Positions 1 through 12,145 of a stretch of 64,000 nucleotides of DNA are shown piece after piece (within the stretch, counting starts at the first letter, position 1; each line of letters starts with the position of its first letter). The notes under the pieces are model-generated. The model made no database searches and was not told the DNA's origin. It saw nothing but the letters and a program-made list of their open reading frames with translations. Position numbers and translations under genes: made by a program. The stretch is taken from contig JAAOMT010000678.1 of NCBI GenBank assembly GCA_016748015.1, positions 290,389 to 354,388 on the forward strand, read 5' to 3'. Source of the DNA: Geosiphon pyriformis (lineage: Eukaryota; Glomeromycota; Glomeromycetes; Archaeosporales; Geosiphonaceae).

Positions 1-94
1 ACCACCAGTCTCACCAATTGCCAAACAGCAACAACAATAGCTGCAGCCACAACTTCAACAACCAAATCCACCACAACAACCTATAATTACTTCA

Positions 95-860
95 ATAGCA
101 TTTGTTTCAATCATGAAACTTGAAAAATTTACCAGCAAAGAAGACAATGTCTAAGCTTGGATAAATAATGTTGCCAAAGCAATCACAGTTAATAATTGGA
201 ATAATGCCAGAGCCCTTTAAGTAATCCCATATTTTTTACAAGATATTACGAACTTATGGTATTAAAGCTTGGCTTAGAAACCCCAAATGTTTGATGTATT
301 CAAGCTAGAATTTTTAAGATACTTTAGCAATAATAACAGCATCAATTATTTAGCTATTGTCTTCACTAACATCAAACAAAAAGATACTGAGGCTGTCATT
401 ACTTATCTAAGATGCTTCCACAGAAATCTGTGCCAAATTCAAGTTATCAATACCGATTACTTCACAGTACCCCAAATCTTAAATCAGTTCATTTATGGAT
501 TATACAACAGTATCCTGCAACATGTGCATTCATTATATTCAGTTACACTTTAAGATGCAGTCACATATATCAGAGACTTTGAATCAGCTGAACTTGAAGC
601 CAATTATGTCCAAGTCATAAATCTAATAATGAACAAATTATCTGAATTGAATTCCAAATTGAAACAATTCAATAATTCAATCAACCAAAAAATTGAAGAA
701 TACTTAGCTAATTATAGCAATCAAGCAATTTATCAGCCATTACAATGTTGTGAAAATTCAGGAAATTCCAATTAATCTCAGAATTAGTCATGTCCATCTT
801 TAGCAAATCAACAGTAACAGCACAAGATACATATTTGTCATTATTGTGGTAAACAAGAAC
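95..860 (+). pseudogene. Gag remnant of element A
   Basis: Broken Gag reading frame. It contains a capsid-like stretch resembling the Gag of element C: an 'EKFTSKEDNV...AWINNV' region, then 'QILNQFIYGL', matching 'QILNQFIAGL' in C. It is followed by a Gln/Asn-rich linker and a degenerate zinc knuckle (CHYCGKQEHI, near 836-865) that has lost its last Cys. The longest open piece is 287-553. Capsid packaging and RNA binding are the family roles. No function is expected here because of several stops. Confidence 0.75.
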
Positions 861-1369
861 ATATAAGAATAACCAATGATCAAGAAATCAATATCACAAC
901 TTTGATCACCAGTTTTAAACCCCAAACTATGCCAATAATCAATTACTTAAACAATATTACTATTAATCCCATTATTCACTCATGATACAACAAATATACT
1001 CACTTCTTATATATCAAACTCCAGCATCTGTAATATATCAACTACAGCTACAAATTATCTATTAATCTTAACAACTTCAAACTCTGTTATGAATTACAGC
1101 TTAAATAACATTCAGAAATTAAAAATCAAGAATGATTCAAAACTGAAGATCAGCAATGATTGTTTATTAGCAAATCCCAAGTTCTTCAAACCAACCATCA
1201 AAACCATACTAGTATAGTTTAGAAACTGGATATAACCAAAACCCAAATTCTCAAAACTATTTAAGTCTTCTAATTACCCCAGAAGACATCCAATCCAATC
1301 ATCAAGAAACCAATCAAAAGCCATTTACTAATAATATACTTTTAGCAACTGTCACAAATGACAAATTAC

Positions 1370-1850
1370 TAGCCATAATTTTTTCTTTTGAATTCAAGGA
1401 ACCAGCAATAATTTTGTTATTTAGTAGAGCCACCCTAGACACAAAATCCATTATCATGATATACACCAATGCCAAGATTGATAGTCAGTCTATCAAATTG
1501 ATCTTAGACAATAGTTTAACAGACAGCATTATCACCAAACAACTCATAAACCAATTAAGTTGCTAAGTTGATTATGCTGTTAGTGCTAAAATTATTACTG
1601 CTAATGGAGCCACCAAAACTCTAATTGGCAAAATCAATAACTTCTTAATCGAAGTTAATAGCATTAGCATACTAATCAAAGTTTTTATCATAAAAGCCAT
1701 CTAGTACCAAGCCCTTATTGGTAATAACTGGTTGTTCAAAATCAATGTAGTGTTTGACTGGAACACCCAGGAGCTACAACTTAGTCAAAACAGCCAACAT
1801 ACTCAAATATCAGCTACTTGTAATTATTTTAAGACTACCACCAATAAACA
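1370..1850 (+). pseudogene. Retropepsin-like protease remnant of element A
   Basis: Aspartic protease region of the polyprotein. The motif 'PIIMIYTNAKIDSQSIKLILDNS' region corresponds to the catalytic D-S/T-G loop, which is degenerate here (DNS). The downstream 'ALIGNNWLFK' stretch matches 'ALVGNDWLLK' in element C and 'ALIGNNWLFK' in element D, and marks the second half of the fold. An in-frame TAA at 1564-1566 lies at the same codon as a TGA in element D. Confidence 0.7.
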
Positions 1851-2040
1851 GCCACTAATCAAGTTGGAGGAAAAAAAAAAACCTACTTAAGAAATATATT
1901 AGATATCATGGGCCAAAAAAAACACAATGAATTACCACTGGTGCTTACCTGAAAAGAGAAAGGAAAAGGGAAAAAAAGAGAAAAAAAAAGAAATCTAAAC
2001 AATTACCTCTACATATATTCCATATAATACTACTACTTAA

Positions 2041-2850
2041 TGCCAGCCAAACTATTATTGACCAAAATTAATTTGTGTTAATTGTGACAAGAAATTGTTA
2101 ACAATAGGCATATATTGTAGTGATAATAAAAAATAGCCAATGGTCACTAAGTACTACTACTGTTCATGCATCCTTGAACATTTTGGACAACCAAAAAAAC
2201 AAAAAAAATAAAACAATAAACCATATCTTGCTTGTAAAGAAACTTTTCCAGACAAAAGAATGTAAAATAACATTCCTAGTTATGGAAAAATGTGTGATGA
2301 ATTGTGTCAATACATAATTCTGATTAGCAATTGGGTGAGAAGAAGAACACCCATAGATGCTGTTTAGAAAAGAGCTGTAAAATGTCTGGACAGTTGTTCA
2401 CATGATGACAATAAAATATGGAAAATGGCAATCACCAAAATCAAAGGCATAACACCAGAAAAAATTAAAATAATAAAAAACAACCTACTAGAACTGGAAG
2501 AGATCATTTGGATTCCAAATCCAAATATTATCTTTGACATAATGAATTCTGAACAATTCCATGAACACTACCAAGAATTAGCACACACTAAAGAAAAGCA
2601 AGAACAATATTTAAAAGAATTAAACACCTGACTTTGTGACTACTGTTTAATACCATATGACTTTTAATATTGTAATGAGTGTAACCTTATTTACAACCCA
2701 CCACTGTGCATGATCTACACAATCCTTGAAGAAGAAGAACCAATCAGCAGCTGTGCTTTGAAATCAGAATTGAAGTTTAATCCTAATTCAAACTTTGACA
2801 ATGACAATAAAAACAATGATTCCAGTTCAGTCTAAAATGGCAACATTAAT
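2041..2850 (+). pseudogene. Cys-rich (probable zinc-binding) region of element A
   Basis: Between protease and the dUTPase-like domain lie two clusters of paired cysteines. The first begins ICVNCDKKLL near 2074 and continues to a CDELCQY pair near 2300. The second is LCDYCLIP...YCNECN near 2632-2690. Elements C and D carry the same two clusters in the same place. Such CxxC pairs suggest zinc ribbons, but I do not recognise a named family. An in-frame TGA (2629-2631) precedes the second cluster, as in D. Confidence 0.6.
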
Positions 2851-2859
2851 AATAATAAT

Positions 2860-3390
2860 TTGGACTCCAATTCAAACCCAAAACAATATATTACACTTTC
2901 TAATCTTTCTAAAAAACAAGAACTAAAATGGTTCAGCAATAATAATAAAAATATTATGCTAGAACACATGCATAATACCAATACAGGATTTAACTTAAGA
3001 TATCCAAAAAAAGATGCCATTAAATTAGAACCATATTTATGCATATGTATTGATCTAAAAGTAGTACTGAAAATTCCAGCAACAACTATAATCCAATTAG
3101 TATTTAGATTTAGTTTAGCAAAAAAGAAAATCAATATTAGAGAAGGAATAATTAACACAGGATATGTAAAAAATATTATTACAATGCTACAAAATGACTC
3201 AAAAAAAGAATATAGTATTGAACCAAATGAAAAAATAGCACAGACAATATTTTTATCTCTGGTTCAGTTAATATTAGTAGAAAAAAAATAAAAATTAGGG
3301 ATGACAGCAAAAGAGATAAATGGATTTGAATTTATGAGTAGGATAGATATACTAGTTAATATGGCAGAGGAAGAAGTTATTAACAAGAAA
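2860..3390 (+). pseudogene. dUTPase-like domain of element A
   Basis: Trimeric dUTPase fold signature inside the retrotransposon polyprotein. Motif 1 is TGFNLRYPKKD, motif 2 FRFSLAKKK, motif 3 GIINTGYVKN, motif 4 EKIAQTIF, and motif 5 is a decayed FEFMSR. dUTPases hydrolyse dUTP to dUMP. Some retroviruses carry one to limit uracil incorporation during reverse transcription. Here motifs 1 and 3 have Asn where active enzymes have Asp. The open stretch is 2860-3291, after which the frame is broken. Confidence 0.75.
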
Positions 3391-3779
3391 AAAATTATTT
3401 CCACCCATCAATCAATTTTTATTCTGTCATATAACTAGTACATGTTAACCATAAAAAGGAAAATAAAGAATCAAGCTCAAATTTTTGAAGTAGAAACTAC
3501 AATTTATGAATCAGAAAAGATTGAATTTACCAATCTTTACATACCAGCCAAAAGCCTGAAACACATCAAAATTTCTATTTACAACATAACTGGAAACATT
3601 ATCAAAATACCAAAAAGAACTACCATAGGATATTTAAGCATTAAAATCAAAAAACAACTACCAAACACCATTCCAGATTTTTCACAACTGTGTGGATATA
3701 TAAACATCACATCACAAACAATATATGGATGAAAAGAATGTTATTTGCTTCAACCAGAACAATTAGAACAAATGAACTT

Positions 3780-4700
3780 AAAAAATCTAAATCTACTTCA
3801 AAGAATGCAGCTCAAGATATTACTCAACAATTTCACAGATATTTTTGCAAGTAAAAATAAATTTGGCAGAACTGATATCATTCAACATTAAATCTAAACT
3901 GGAGATGCAATATCAATCAAACAACAAGCATATTGAGTACCACCAGCCAGCCATGAGATAATCCAACAAGAAATCAATCAAATGTTAAACAATGGATTAA
4001 TTTAATTATCAATGAGTCTATGGTCATTATCAGTAGTACTAGTCCATAAAAAGAATAAAAAAATCCACTTTTGTGTGGATTACAGAAAGCTTAATAGTAT
4101 TACTTGTAAAGACAGTTATCTAACTTCACAAATCCAAAAATTATTTGATGCTTTTAAAGATTAAAAATAGTTCTTCACATTAGACTTAGATAGTAGTTAT
4201 TAACAAGTAGCAAATCCAGCCAACAAAAAAAAAACTGTATTCACTACCAAAAAAAGAAATTTTGAATTTAAAGTTATGTCATTCAGCTTAACCAATGCTT
4301 CAGCCATATTTCAATGGCTTATGAAAATTGTTTATACTAAAATGTTATGGAAATTAGTAGTTGTATATTTGGATAATACCAATGTGTTCTCAAGAACATT
4401 CAATGATTATTTGCATTATCTTCAACAAGTGTTCAAAAGATTAAGAAAAGCAGAATTGAAACTGAATACAACCAAGTGCTTTTTTAGCAAAATGAAATTA
4501 AAATTTTTAGCACATATTATGAGCAAAAATGATATTAAGACAGATCCAGATAAAATTGAGATAATAAAAAACTTTTCAGTATCAACAAACTTAATAGAAC
4601 TATGGACATTTTTGGGATTTATTAAATACTACTGCCACTTTATACAGAACTTCTCAAAAATAGCTCAACCACTTTACCAGTTTCAAGCCAAAAATGTGAA
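3780..4700 (+). pseudogene. Reverse transcriptase remnant of element A
   Basis: Ty3/gypsy-type RT. Visible blocks are CVDYRKLNSIT, the TLDLDSSY region (its following Trp is a stop), FSLTNASAIFQ and the active-site block VVYLDNTNVF. The catalytic YxDD is YLDN (AAT at 4375-4377), the same change as in element D, while element C keeps YLDD. The C-terminal part of RT continues with KLNTTKCFFSK and FLAHIMSKND. Open frame 4276-4974 spans the palm, thumb and start of RNase H. Confidence 0.9.
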
Positions 4701-5160
4701 ATACAAATGGACTAAAGAGCAACAAAAAGCTTTTAACACTTTAAAAAGAAAGTTCATCCAAGTACCAGTATTGATTTATTCAAATTACAGCAAGTTATTT
4801 ATTATTATTATTGATACATTTAGTCAATTATTGGGAGCAGTATTATTACAGAGAGGACCAGATAGAAGAAAATATCCAGTAGTATACATCAGCCAAAGTT
4901 TAAGTCTAGCTAAAAAGAACTATAAAATACCAGCATTAGAACACTTAACTATCTATTGGGCAGTCATAAAATAAAAAAAATACTTAAGCCAGAAATTTTA
5001 TATCTATACTAATCACAAAGAATTGACATCAATCCAAAAACAAGAATTTGGAGATGACTGCTACACTAAATAAAAATAGAACTTTTACCATTTAAATATA
5101 CAGTACATTACAAAAAAGAAAAAAAAATAAAAATACTAATGATTTGTTGCAAATAAAACA
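4700..5160 (+). pseudogene. RNase H domain remnant of element A
   Basis: Follows RT without a break in the open frame ending at 4974. The block FIIIIDTFSQLLGAVLLQ matches the first RNase H strand (D-x-S/A-x-x-G-x-x-L). IPALEHLTIYWAVIK matches the catalytic-Glu helix of Ty3/gypsy RNase H. Downstream 'FYIYTNHKEL' corresponds to the 'TDH' block, with Asn replacing Asp. It degrades the RNA strand of the RNA-DNA hybrid in active elements. Stops follow from 4972 onward. Confidence 0.8.
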
Positions 5161-5379
5161 AATCTAAAAACATTCCAGTCCAAAAATATAACAAAAAATG
5201 GATACACAAAAATATTAACAACTCTAACACTATATTAATACCCAGCAGTTTAAGAAGAAATTATCTCCAAAGAAATGGAACAACATAAAACAACAATCCA
5301 AATATTTTATTACTTACCAAAATATATTATATTGAAAAAACAGAAAGAATTCAGATCAATCATTCAGAGTAATCACAGA

Positions 5380-6560
5380 ATTAGAGAAAAACACAATACT
5401 ATACAACATATACTCAGATTTGACAACAGGACACTTTTATAAAAAAACAACCATGGAAAGAACCAGAAAAAAATATTATTGGTCATCAATGTATTCAGAC
5501 ATTATTTAGTATGTTCAAAATTGTGATGCTTGTCAAGGAAAAGGAGAAACAAGACCCAGTGAATCACTAAAACCAATTAAAGTGGAACAACCATTTAACA
5601 GAATTGGAATTAACTTAGTCAGACCATTAAAAATAACCAGTAGAAGCAATTATTATATAACAGTAGTCATAGATTATTTCACAAAATGGCCAGAGATGAA
5701 AGCAATTCAAAAAGCAAATGCAGAATCCATAGCTGAATTTGTTCACCAAAACCTGATTTGTTGACACAAATGCCCAAAAGAATTATTATCAGATTAAAAA
5801 ACACATTTTGTAAACAGAATATTGGCAAAATTAAGCCAAAAATTTGGAATCAAAAGATCATTATAATTATCATATCATCCATAAACAAATGATTTAGTGG
5901 AAAAGTTCAACAGAACATTGTATAAAACAATTGCCAAAATCAGTTAAAAAAACCAGAATAAATGAAATTTGTTTATACTATCAGTACTATTTGCTTATCA
6001 GACAATAAAGCAAAATATCACATAAGCAATACCATTTGAATTTGTTTATGATAGAACAGCAATATTACCAGTGGAGATAAAAGTCAATATGTATCTAATT
6101 GAACCAATAAATGAAACCAATTTCCAAAGAACATTGCTAAGAAGAATATACAAATTAATAGAAACATTAAAAAACAAAAAATGAAGAACAGCTGATAACA
6201 TTCAAAAGTTACAAGAAAAATAAAAAAAATGACATAATAACCAATTACCAGATAAACCAGTTGAATTTAAAATTAAAGACAAAATACTTTTATATCATAC
6301 CAAAATGAAAAAACAATGGGGTAAAAAATTTGATTCCAAATGGAATAAACCATTTTATATTTAAGAAATTCTAAGAAATAAAGCTTACAAATTAAGATGG
6401 GACAACAAAATCTTAGCCAAAGCAGCACATGGAGATTGATTGAAACTATATTATAATACAGTATCATTATATATCAGTAATATTCTATAATTAAGAGTAA
6501 AATGAATATTAGCCCAACCAGATGAAATTCTATAAGATTTGAAACCAATTATAATCATTG
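5380..6560 (+). pseudogene. Integrase remnant of element A
   Basis: The integrase core is recognisable. An N-terminal HHCC-like zinc motif ends in 'CDACQGKGE'. The first catalytic Asp lies in GINLVRPLK (Asp changed to Asn) and is followed by 'VVIDYFTKWPEMKAI'. Next come a 'LLSD' block, 'NDLVEKFNRTLYKTIAKI' with the catalytic Glu, and a C-terminal region ending 'AAHGDWLKLYY'-like with the Trp codon mutated. Several stops interrupt it. Elements C and D align over its length. Confidence 0.85.
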
Positions 6561-6640
6561 ATTCAAACACATTAAATTAATTAACCAAAAAAAAAAGTAT
6601 ATAAGGACATAGTATACATAACAAAAGAACCAAAAAAAAA

Positions 6641-7294
6641 TGGAAATACCAGATTATATCCACATCTTAGCTTAACAATTATTTTAGGTCTTAAATCAAC
6701 AATAATTAAACATAAAAATTGTTATTAGCCACCAAACAATCTGTTATCAAAACACCAAACAAGATAAAAAAGCAAAAAATACACCATATTAGTAACCACA
6801 GAATCTAACAAAATACTGGTTGGATAAAATAATAGAAAAAGTAAAAAACACTTTTGGAAAAATACCCATTATGGTTCTAACAGAAGAATTGTTAAAAGAA
6901 AATTGGAAACAGTGAATAGAATAATTTTCAATACTATACTGCTACTATCAGTTGGAACAAAAGTTAAATATTCAGAAGTTATATCTCGATAAAGCCAAAA
7001 GAATATTTAATCAAGAGATAATTCAGAACATTGAAGATATTATTGGAAAGAAAACAAATCTGACACTACATATTAAATCAATCTATTGACTACACATAAT
7101 CTTTTAAAACTACCTAAAAATATTGTTACATTTTAACATAGAAACAATAACTATTAACCAATAAAGAAGAATGAACAACTCGTAAATTGAAAATATAAGA
7201 AACAGAGTTAAACAAACAATATTAGAAAAAAAAGTTATAGACCTAATTCAAAACAAAAATTTTGATAGAGCTTAATATTAAAAAGAAGAGATAA
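6641..7294 (+). pseudogene. ORF3 remnant of element A (conserved post-integrase ORF)
   Basis: After integrase, an ATG at about 6641 starts a frame beginning MEIPDYIHIL that aligns with ORF3 of elements B, C and D. Shared landmarks are an N-terminal QQLF..LNQQ block and a 'TIYWLH' block near 7080. A 'NFDRA' block follows near 7260, just before the purine tract. The frame has several stops. The protein family is unknown to me. The composition is Lys/Asn/Gln/Ile-rich with likely helices. Its position recalls env or other accessory genes, but no signal peptide or membrane segment is visible. Confidence 0.6.
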
Positions 7295-8205
7295 TGTTAC
7301 TTATAAAAAAAAACATACAAGAAAAATAGTAAGAAAAACAGATAAACCAATAAGAGAATAGTAGCTAATATATAAGCATATTGCTTAGCAATATGGAGTA
7401 TTGTTAAGAATTATGATATTGCTTAGCAATGTGAAGCAATATCAGAAAATCATAACACATTGCTCAGCAATATAAGCATTGCTTAAAAAATTATAACACA
7501 TTGTTCAGGAATGTAAGCAATCTCATAAAACTTAAATTATGTATATATAAAAAGAGTATTAGAAGCAAAAAAAACAAAATTTCCAGTTAGAATTGATACC
7601 AAGATCTCTCAGTTAGAAACATTTTAGTTAAAATCATCCATATTAATAAATAATTATTCACTATCTAAATTACTTTTATACTATTAACACTTCATGTTAA
7701 TAGTATTCAATATTTGATTATACTGGAACAATAGCTCTTAATTATGACATTTAATAAAATACTAACTCTTTATTGCTTTGGCTTATTTTTTTATTTTTTT
7801 ATTTTTTTATTTCTTTTATTTTTTTTATTTTACTTTTTTGTTGTGTTACTAACTGATTAAAAAGATTAAGTGCTAAGTTATTAACATCAAGAATAGCCTA
7901 GTAAAAGACCCATAAAACAAGGGTAGAGAACTCAGAAATTAAGAATTAGCTTACTAAAAGAGCATAACTACCAGAATAAACTGGCCACTATACTGAAAAA
8001 AGAAATTTGATAGAATTGCAATTTTAGAAGACTACTGAAACAACTATTGAATCTTTGTCCATTATATAAAAGACTCAACCAAAACCTTCAGATATCAACA
8101 CTTTTAGAGACCAAAAACTTCAGAGAATACCACTTGTATTAGCTATTGAGCACCAAATTATGGATTTGTTATTTGATTTGAGACCCCAAGTAATTATCTG
8201 TAACA
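7295..8205 (+). repeat. 3' LTR of element A
   Basis: The terminal repeat begins TGTTACTTAT right after a purine tract (AAAAGAAGAGATAA) and ends GTAACA, giving matched TGTTAC/GTAACA ends. The same LTR occurs as copy B (9726-10479) and on the minus strand (57532-56720). U3 holds repeated palindromes of ATTGCTTAGCAAT type (about 7372-7525) followed by a TATA-like TATATATAA at about 7542. The terminal block GAGCACCAAATTATGG near 8148 is shared by all three copies. Confidence 0.85.
7372..7525 (+). repeat. Palindromic repeat array in U3 of element A
   Basis: Several imperfect copies of a unit built on ATTGC-TTA-GCAAT, each an inverted repeat, separated by ATAAGC, GTGAAGC or ATAACAC. They end about 20 bases before the TATA-like box. 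The B copy keeps only about two units in the equivalent place (about 9800-9855). Placement suggests binding sites for a regulatory protein. That is inference. Confidence 0.7.
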
Positions 8206-9087
8206 TCAACACAGATATTCAAAAGAATTGTTATCAAATTAAGGAACTTATTTTGTAAACAAAACATTAACAAAATTAAGCCAAAGGTTTGAAATCAAAA
8301 AACCATTATTATTACTATATTATTTACAAACAAACAGTCTAATAGAAAGATTCAACAGAACACTGTGTAAAGCAATAGCCAAAATCAGTCAAGAAAACCA
8401 AAATGAATAGAATTTGTTTATACCATTAGTATTATTTGCTTATTGAATAATGAAGCAAAATACCACACAAGTAATACCATTTAAACTTGTTTATAGTAGA
8501 ACAGCGATATTACTAGTTGAGATAAAAGTCAATATGTATTCAATTAAACCAATAAATAAAGCCAATTTCCAAAAAACATTGCTAAGAAGAATGTATGAAC
8601 TAATAGAAACATTAGAAAACAAAAAATGAAGAGCAGCTGATAATATTCAAAGATCACAAAAAAAACAAAAAAAAAGACATGATAACCAATTACCAAATAA
8701 ACCAGTTGAATTCAAGATTAGAAACAAAGTATTTTTGTATTGTACCAAAGCAGAAAAACAATAGAGTAGAAAATTTGATCCCAAATGAGATGAACCATTT
8801 TATATAGAAGAAATTCTAGAAAATAGAGCTTATAAATTAAGATGAGACAACAAAATTTTAACTAAAGTAGCACATAGTGATTAACTAAAATCATATTACA
8901 ATATAGCATTATTATTTACCAGTAATATTCTACAATTAAGAATACAATAAATACTAGTTCAACCAAATAAAATCTCATGAAATCTGAAACCAATTATAAT
9001 CATTAATTCAAATGTGTTAAATTAATTAACCAAAAGAGTATATAAGGAAATAATATATGTGACAAAAGAACCAAAGAAAATAAAAAT

Positions 9088-9725
9088 ACCAGATCATATC
9101 TACATCTTAGCTCAACAATTATTTCAGATCTTAAATCAACAACAATTGGACATAGAAATTACTATCAACTATTAAACAATCTGCTATTAAAACACTAAGC
9201 AAAAAAAAAATACACTATACCAGTAACTACAAAACCAATCAAGAAACTGGTCAGATAAAATAATAGAAAAAGTGAAGAACACTTTTGGGAAAATATCCAT
9301 AATGGTTTCAACAGAGGAACTTTCAAAAGAAAATTGGAAACAGTAAATAAAACAACTTTTAATATCATATTGCTACTATTAATTGAGACAAAATTTGGAT
9401 ATTTAGAAGTTATATCTTAATAAAGCCAAAAAAATATTTAATCAAAAAATAATACAGAATATTAAAAACATTATTAGAAAGAAAACAAATCTAACACTAC
9501 ACATTAGAACAATCTATTGATTACACATAATATTTCAAAATTATTCAGAAATATTGCTACATTCTAACATAAAGACAATAATTATTAACCAGTAAAGGAG
9601 AATGAACAACTCACAAATCAAAGATATAAGAAGCAGAATTGAACAAACAATATTAGAAAGAAAAGTTATGGACCTTATTCAAAATAAAAATTTTGATAGA
9701 GCTCAATATTAAAAAAAGAAAATAA
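9088..9725 (+). pseudogene. ORF3 of element B, interrupted
   Basis: This is the second-best preserved copy of the post-integrase ORF. Visible blocks are LAQQLFQILNQQQLDIEITI, KIIEKVKNTFGK, RTIYWLHIIFQNYSEILL and NFDRAQY. Scattered stops replace what are probably Gln codons in other copies. It aligns end to end with the intact 217-residue ORF3 of element C (52744-53397) at low identity, and more closely with A and D. Function unknown. Confidence 0.6.
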
Positions 9726-10479
9726 TGTTATTCATAGAAAAAGCATACAAGAAAATAATAGAAAAAACAGATAGACTAATAAGAGAATAGTAGTTAACAC
9801 ATGAGCACATTGCTTAAAAAATTATAGCACATTGCTCAAGAATGTAAGCAATCTCATAAAACTCAAATTATTTATATATAGCAAAAGCATTAGAAACAGA
9901 AAAAACAGAATTGATACTAAGATCACTCTATTAAAGACATCTTAGTTAGAATCATCAATATTAATAAAATAATTATTCACCATCTAAATCACTCTTCTCA
10001 CTATTAACACTTCATGTTGATAGTATTCAATACTTAATCATACTAGAACAATAGCTCTTGATTATGGCTATTGACAGAATACTAATATAAAATTGCCTTG
10101 GCTTAAATTTTTATTTTATTTTGTTTTTTTTATTGTTATATATTAATTAATTAAGGATTAAGTGCTGAATTACTGACATTAAGGATTGTCTGGTAAAAAA
10201 CCTCTGTAAAAAGATAGACACTTGAATTTAAAGATTACTTATCAAAAAATTGCTGGCCATCAAGCTGAGAAAGAAATTGATGAAATTGTGATTTCAGAAG
10301 GCTATTGAAAACAACTATTAAATTTCTGTTCATTATATAAAAGACTTAACCAAAATCTTTAGATTATAGAAACCTTCAAATCTACCAAAACTTTCAGATA
10401 TCAACATCCATACCAGTTATTAAGCACCAAGTTATGGGTTTGTTATTTAATTCAAGACTCCAAATAATCATCTGTAATA
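9726..10479 (+). repeat. 3' LTR of element B
   Basis: It matches the LTR of A across the TATA region, the 'CACTTCATGTTGATAGTATTC' type block near 10010 and the terminal GCACCAAGTTATGGG block. It is about 150 bases shorter than that of A, partly through a reduced palindrome array. A TATA-like TTTATATATA lies near 9870. Confidence 0.82.
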
Positions 10480-10483
10480 TTGG

Positions 10484-12145
10484 CTTGTTGATAAGAAAGA
10501 CAGTATGTTAAATTGAAAAACTTTTTATTGTTGGAAGAGATTGGATTTACGAGACTCTATTTCTCATTGGTTTGGAGTTATGTCTAAGTATTTGTTAAGT
10601 CAAGTTTCATTTTCATTTGGCTGTGCTAACTTTGTTCAGTTGCATGGTTTAAATATTCTGAAATCTGGTAAGCTGTTTGTTGTGAGAGATGGTTTGTACA
10701 AAATTTGATCTGGTTTTTTTGAAATATATACAAATAGTTCATTGAGAGATGCTGGCTTTGCTAATGTTGCTAGTAGTACAGCTGTGTACTTTTTAGTCTT
10801 GAATATAAGTGTTGGTGTTGTTGTTTATGGTTTTTTGTTTTCTATTATGGCTGAATTGCAAACTGTTGCTTTGTCCTTGGAGTGTGTTTTATCTTTTAAT
10901 ACAGTGATATTGCATCTTGACTGCCAAGCTGCTATTGATACATGTGTGTTGAAGTTGTCATTTGCTGTGCCTAATTTTCGTAACCAGTATTGAATTAAGA
11001 GATAACATATTTTCAATTTAATTAGAAATAAGGATCTAACTGTAAATTGAATCAAGGTTAAGGACTATTTTGGGATTGCTGGTAATGTAAAGGCTAATTT
11101 TGCAGTTGGAGTAGCTGTACAGTCTTATTTTTCATTGCTGGCTAGTGTACAGAAGTGTTTTTTGGTGGCTGATAATACAGCTGTATTTGGTAGTATCCAT
11201 TATTTTGTTAGAAATATATTTTGGTCTATTTGTTACATTCATTGGGAAGCTGGTTCTGGCTGTAGTGTGGTTTCAGATATGTTGATCAAATGTGTAGACT
11301 AGATTTTTACTGCAAAGATATATCATCTTAATTCTTATATGCTTACTGGATTTACTAGCTGAAAGTCTTCTAATTTGCACATGTATTTAATAAAAGCTGT
11401 GCATAAGCAACTACTAATAGCAGTTAAAAAAAAATTGTATGATAAAAGTTATCTTGATGTGTTGTGTTTGTTGTATAGTAAAGTAGAGTTTTTGAATCAT
11501 GCTTTCATTTGTGTTCAGAATGTTGTTGTTTATGGTAAAATTTTGGTTAAAATTTCTGCATGGTAAATTGTTTTGGCTGGTGTTTGTTTTTTTCTGTCAT
11601 TTTGTGAGTTCTCTCTCAATATTCCTTAGATGCTGGCTTGTATACTATAGTATGTAAAGGGTTTGTGTTGAAAAAATAGTATGAAAAGACTTTTGGTATT
11701 TTTGAAAATAGAAAAAAGACTGCTATTAGAGTTGTCAAATATGTAAGATTTGTTGTGAAATTGCATTATATTAAAATATAGTTGGTAAGGTCTAAGCACA
11801 GAATAAAAATAGAAAAGATTGGTTTGGCTCATAATGGTGGTGTAATTTCTGGGCTGTTTGTAATGTGTTTTTAATGTTGTCTAATGAAATGGTCAAATTG
11901 CTTGGTATTGTTGAGTTTTTTACTATTAACTTTGGTTATTATAAGTCATGTCAGTTTTTTTCTGGTCTGGATAATAATGTATGAGTTAGCATAAGTGTGT
12001 AGTGTTGCTTTGTCTGGCCTAAGTGGCTAGCCACATGTAGTAAGTGCATAAGTTGTATTTAATTTAGGTTACTTAGTTTGGCTTTATGTATTAGATAGTA
12101 ATTGGGCTTTACTCATTAAATGCGTAAATAATAAAAAAAATAAAA
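10484..12145 (+). mobile_element. LINE 3' fragment (RNase H, C-terminal region, 3' UTR), decayed
   Basis: Non-LTR retrotransposon fragment joined to the end of element B. The open stretch 10742-10993 is an RNase H domain resembling that of the LINE at 43.5 kb (AELQTVALSLECV, LHLDCQAAIDTC). The following region aligns with that LINE's C-terminus (YFVRNIFWSICYIHW, MYLIKAVHKQLLIAV). The 3' UTR has the hairpin GTGGCTAGCCAC at 12023-12034 and the terminal GGGCTTTACTCATTAA before an A-rich tail. Many stops are present. The ORF pieces at 11375-11566 are LINE remnants, not separate genes. Confidence 0.85.

Larger units (their letters stand above)
1..8205 (+). mobile_element. Ty3/gypsy LTR retrotransposon A, 5' end outside the window, decayed
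   Basis: Decayed LTR retrotransposon entering from the left edge inside Gag. Recognisable segments in order are Gag, aspartic protease, a Cys-rich region, a dUTPase-like domain, reverse transcriptase, RNase H, integrase, ORF3, a purine tract and the 3' LTR. RT before integrase is the Ty3/gypsy order. Every reading frame is interrupted by stops, so this copy cannot encode its own proteins. Many stops sit where related copies have Gln or Trp codons. Its 3' LTR abuts an integrase fragment of another copy of the same family, so A inserted into that older element (B). The 5' LTR and primer-binding site are not visible. Confidence 0.92.
8206..10479 (+). mobile_element. Ty3/gypsy element B: 3' fragment (integrase end, ORF3, 3' LTR)
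   Basis: The sequence starts within integrase, at a block equivalent to the 'LLSD..G.HFVN' region of A. It continues through NSLIERFNRTLCKAIAKI and the C-terminal domain, then ORF3 starting near 9088 (PDHIYILAQQLFQILNQQ), then an LTR at 9726-10479 (TGTTAT...GTAATA ends). It has fewer stops in ORF3 than A. The junction with A's LTR at 8205/8206 shows that A inserted into B. The rest of B should lie to the left of A, outside the window. Confidence 0.85.

Noticed and set aside
6641-7294. ORF3 as a retroviral-type envelope gene
   Set aside because: No signal peptide, membrane anchor or Cys-rich ectodomain pattern is visible in the intact copy, only Lys/Gln/Leu-rich soluble-looking sequence.
7372-7525. 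CRISPR-like array
   Set aside because: The repeats are imperfect palindromes with very short variable gaps inside an LTR of a eukaryotic retrotransposon. No spacer structure is present.
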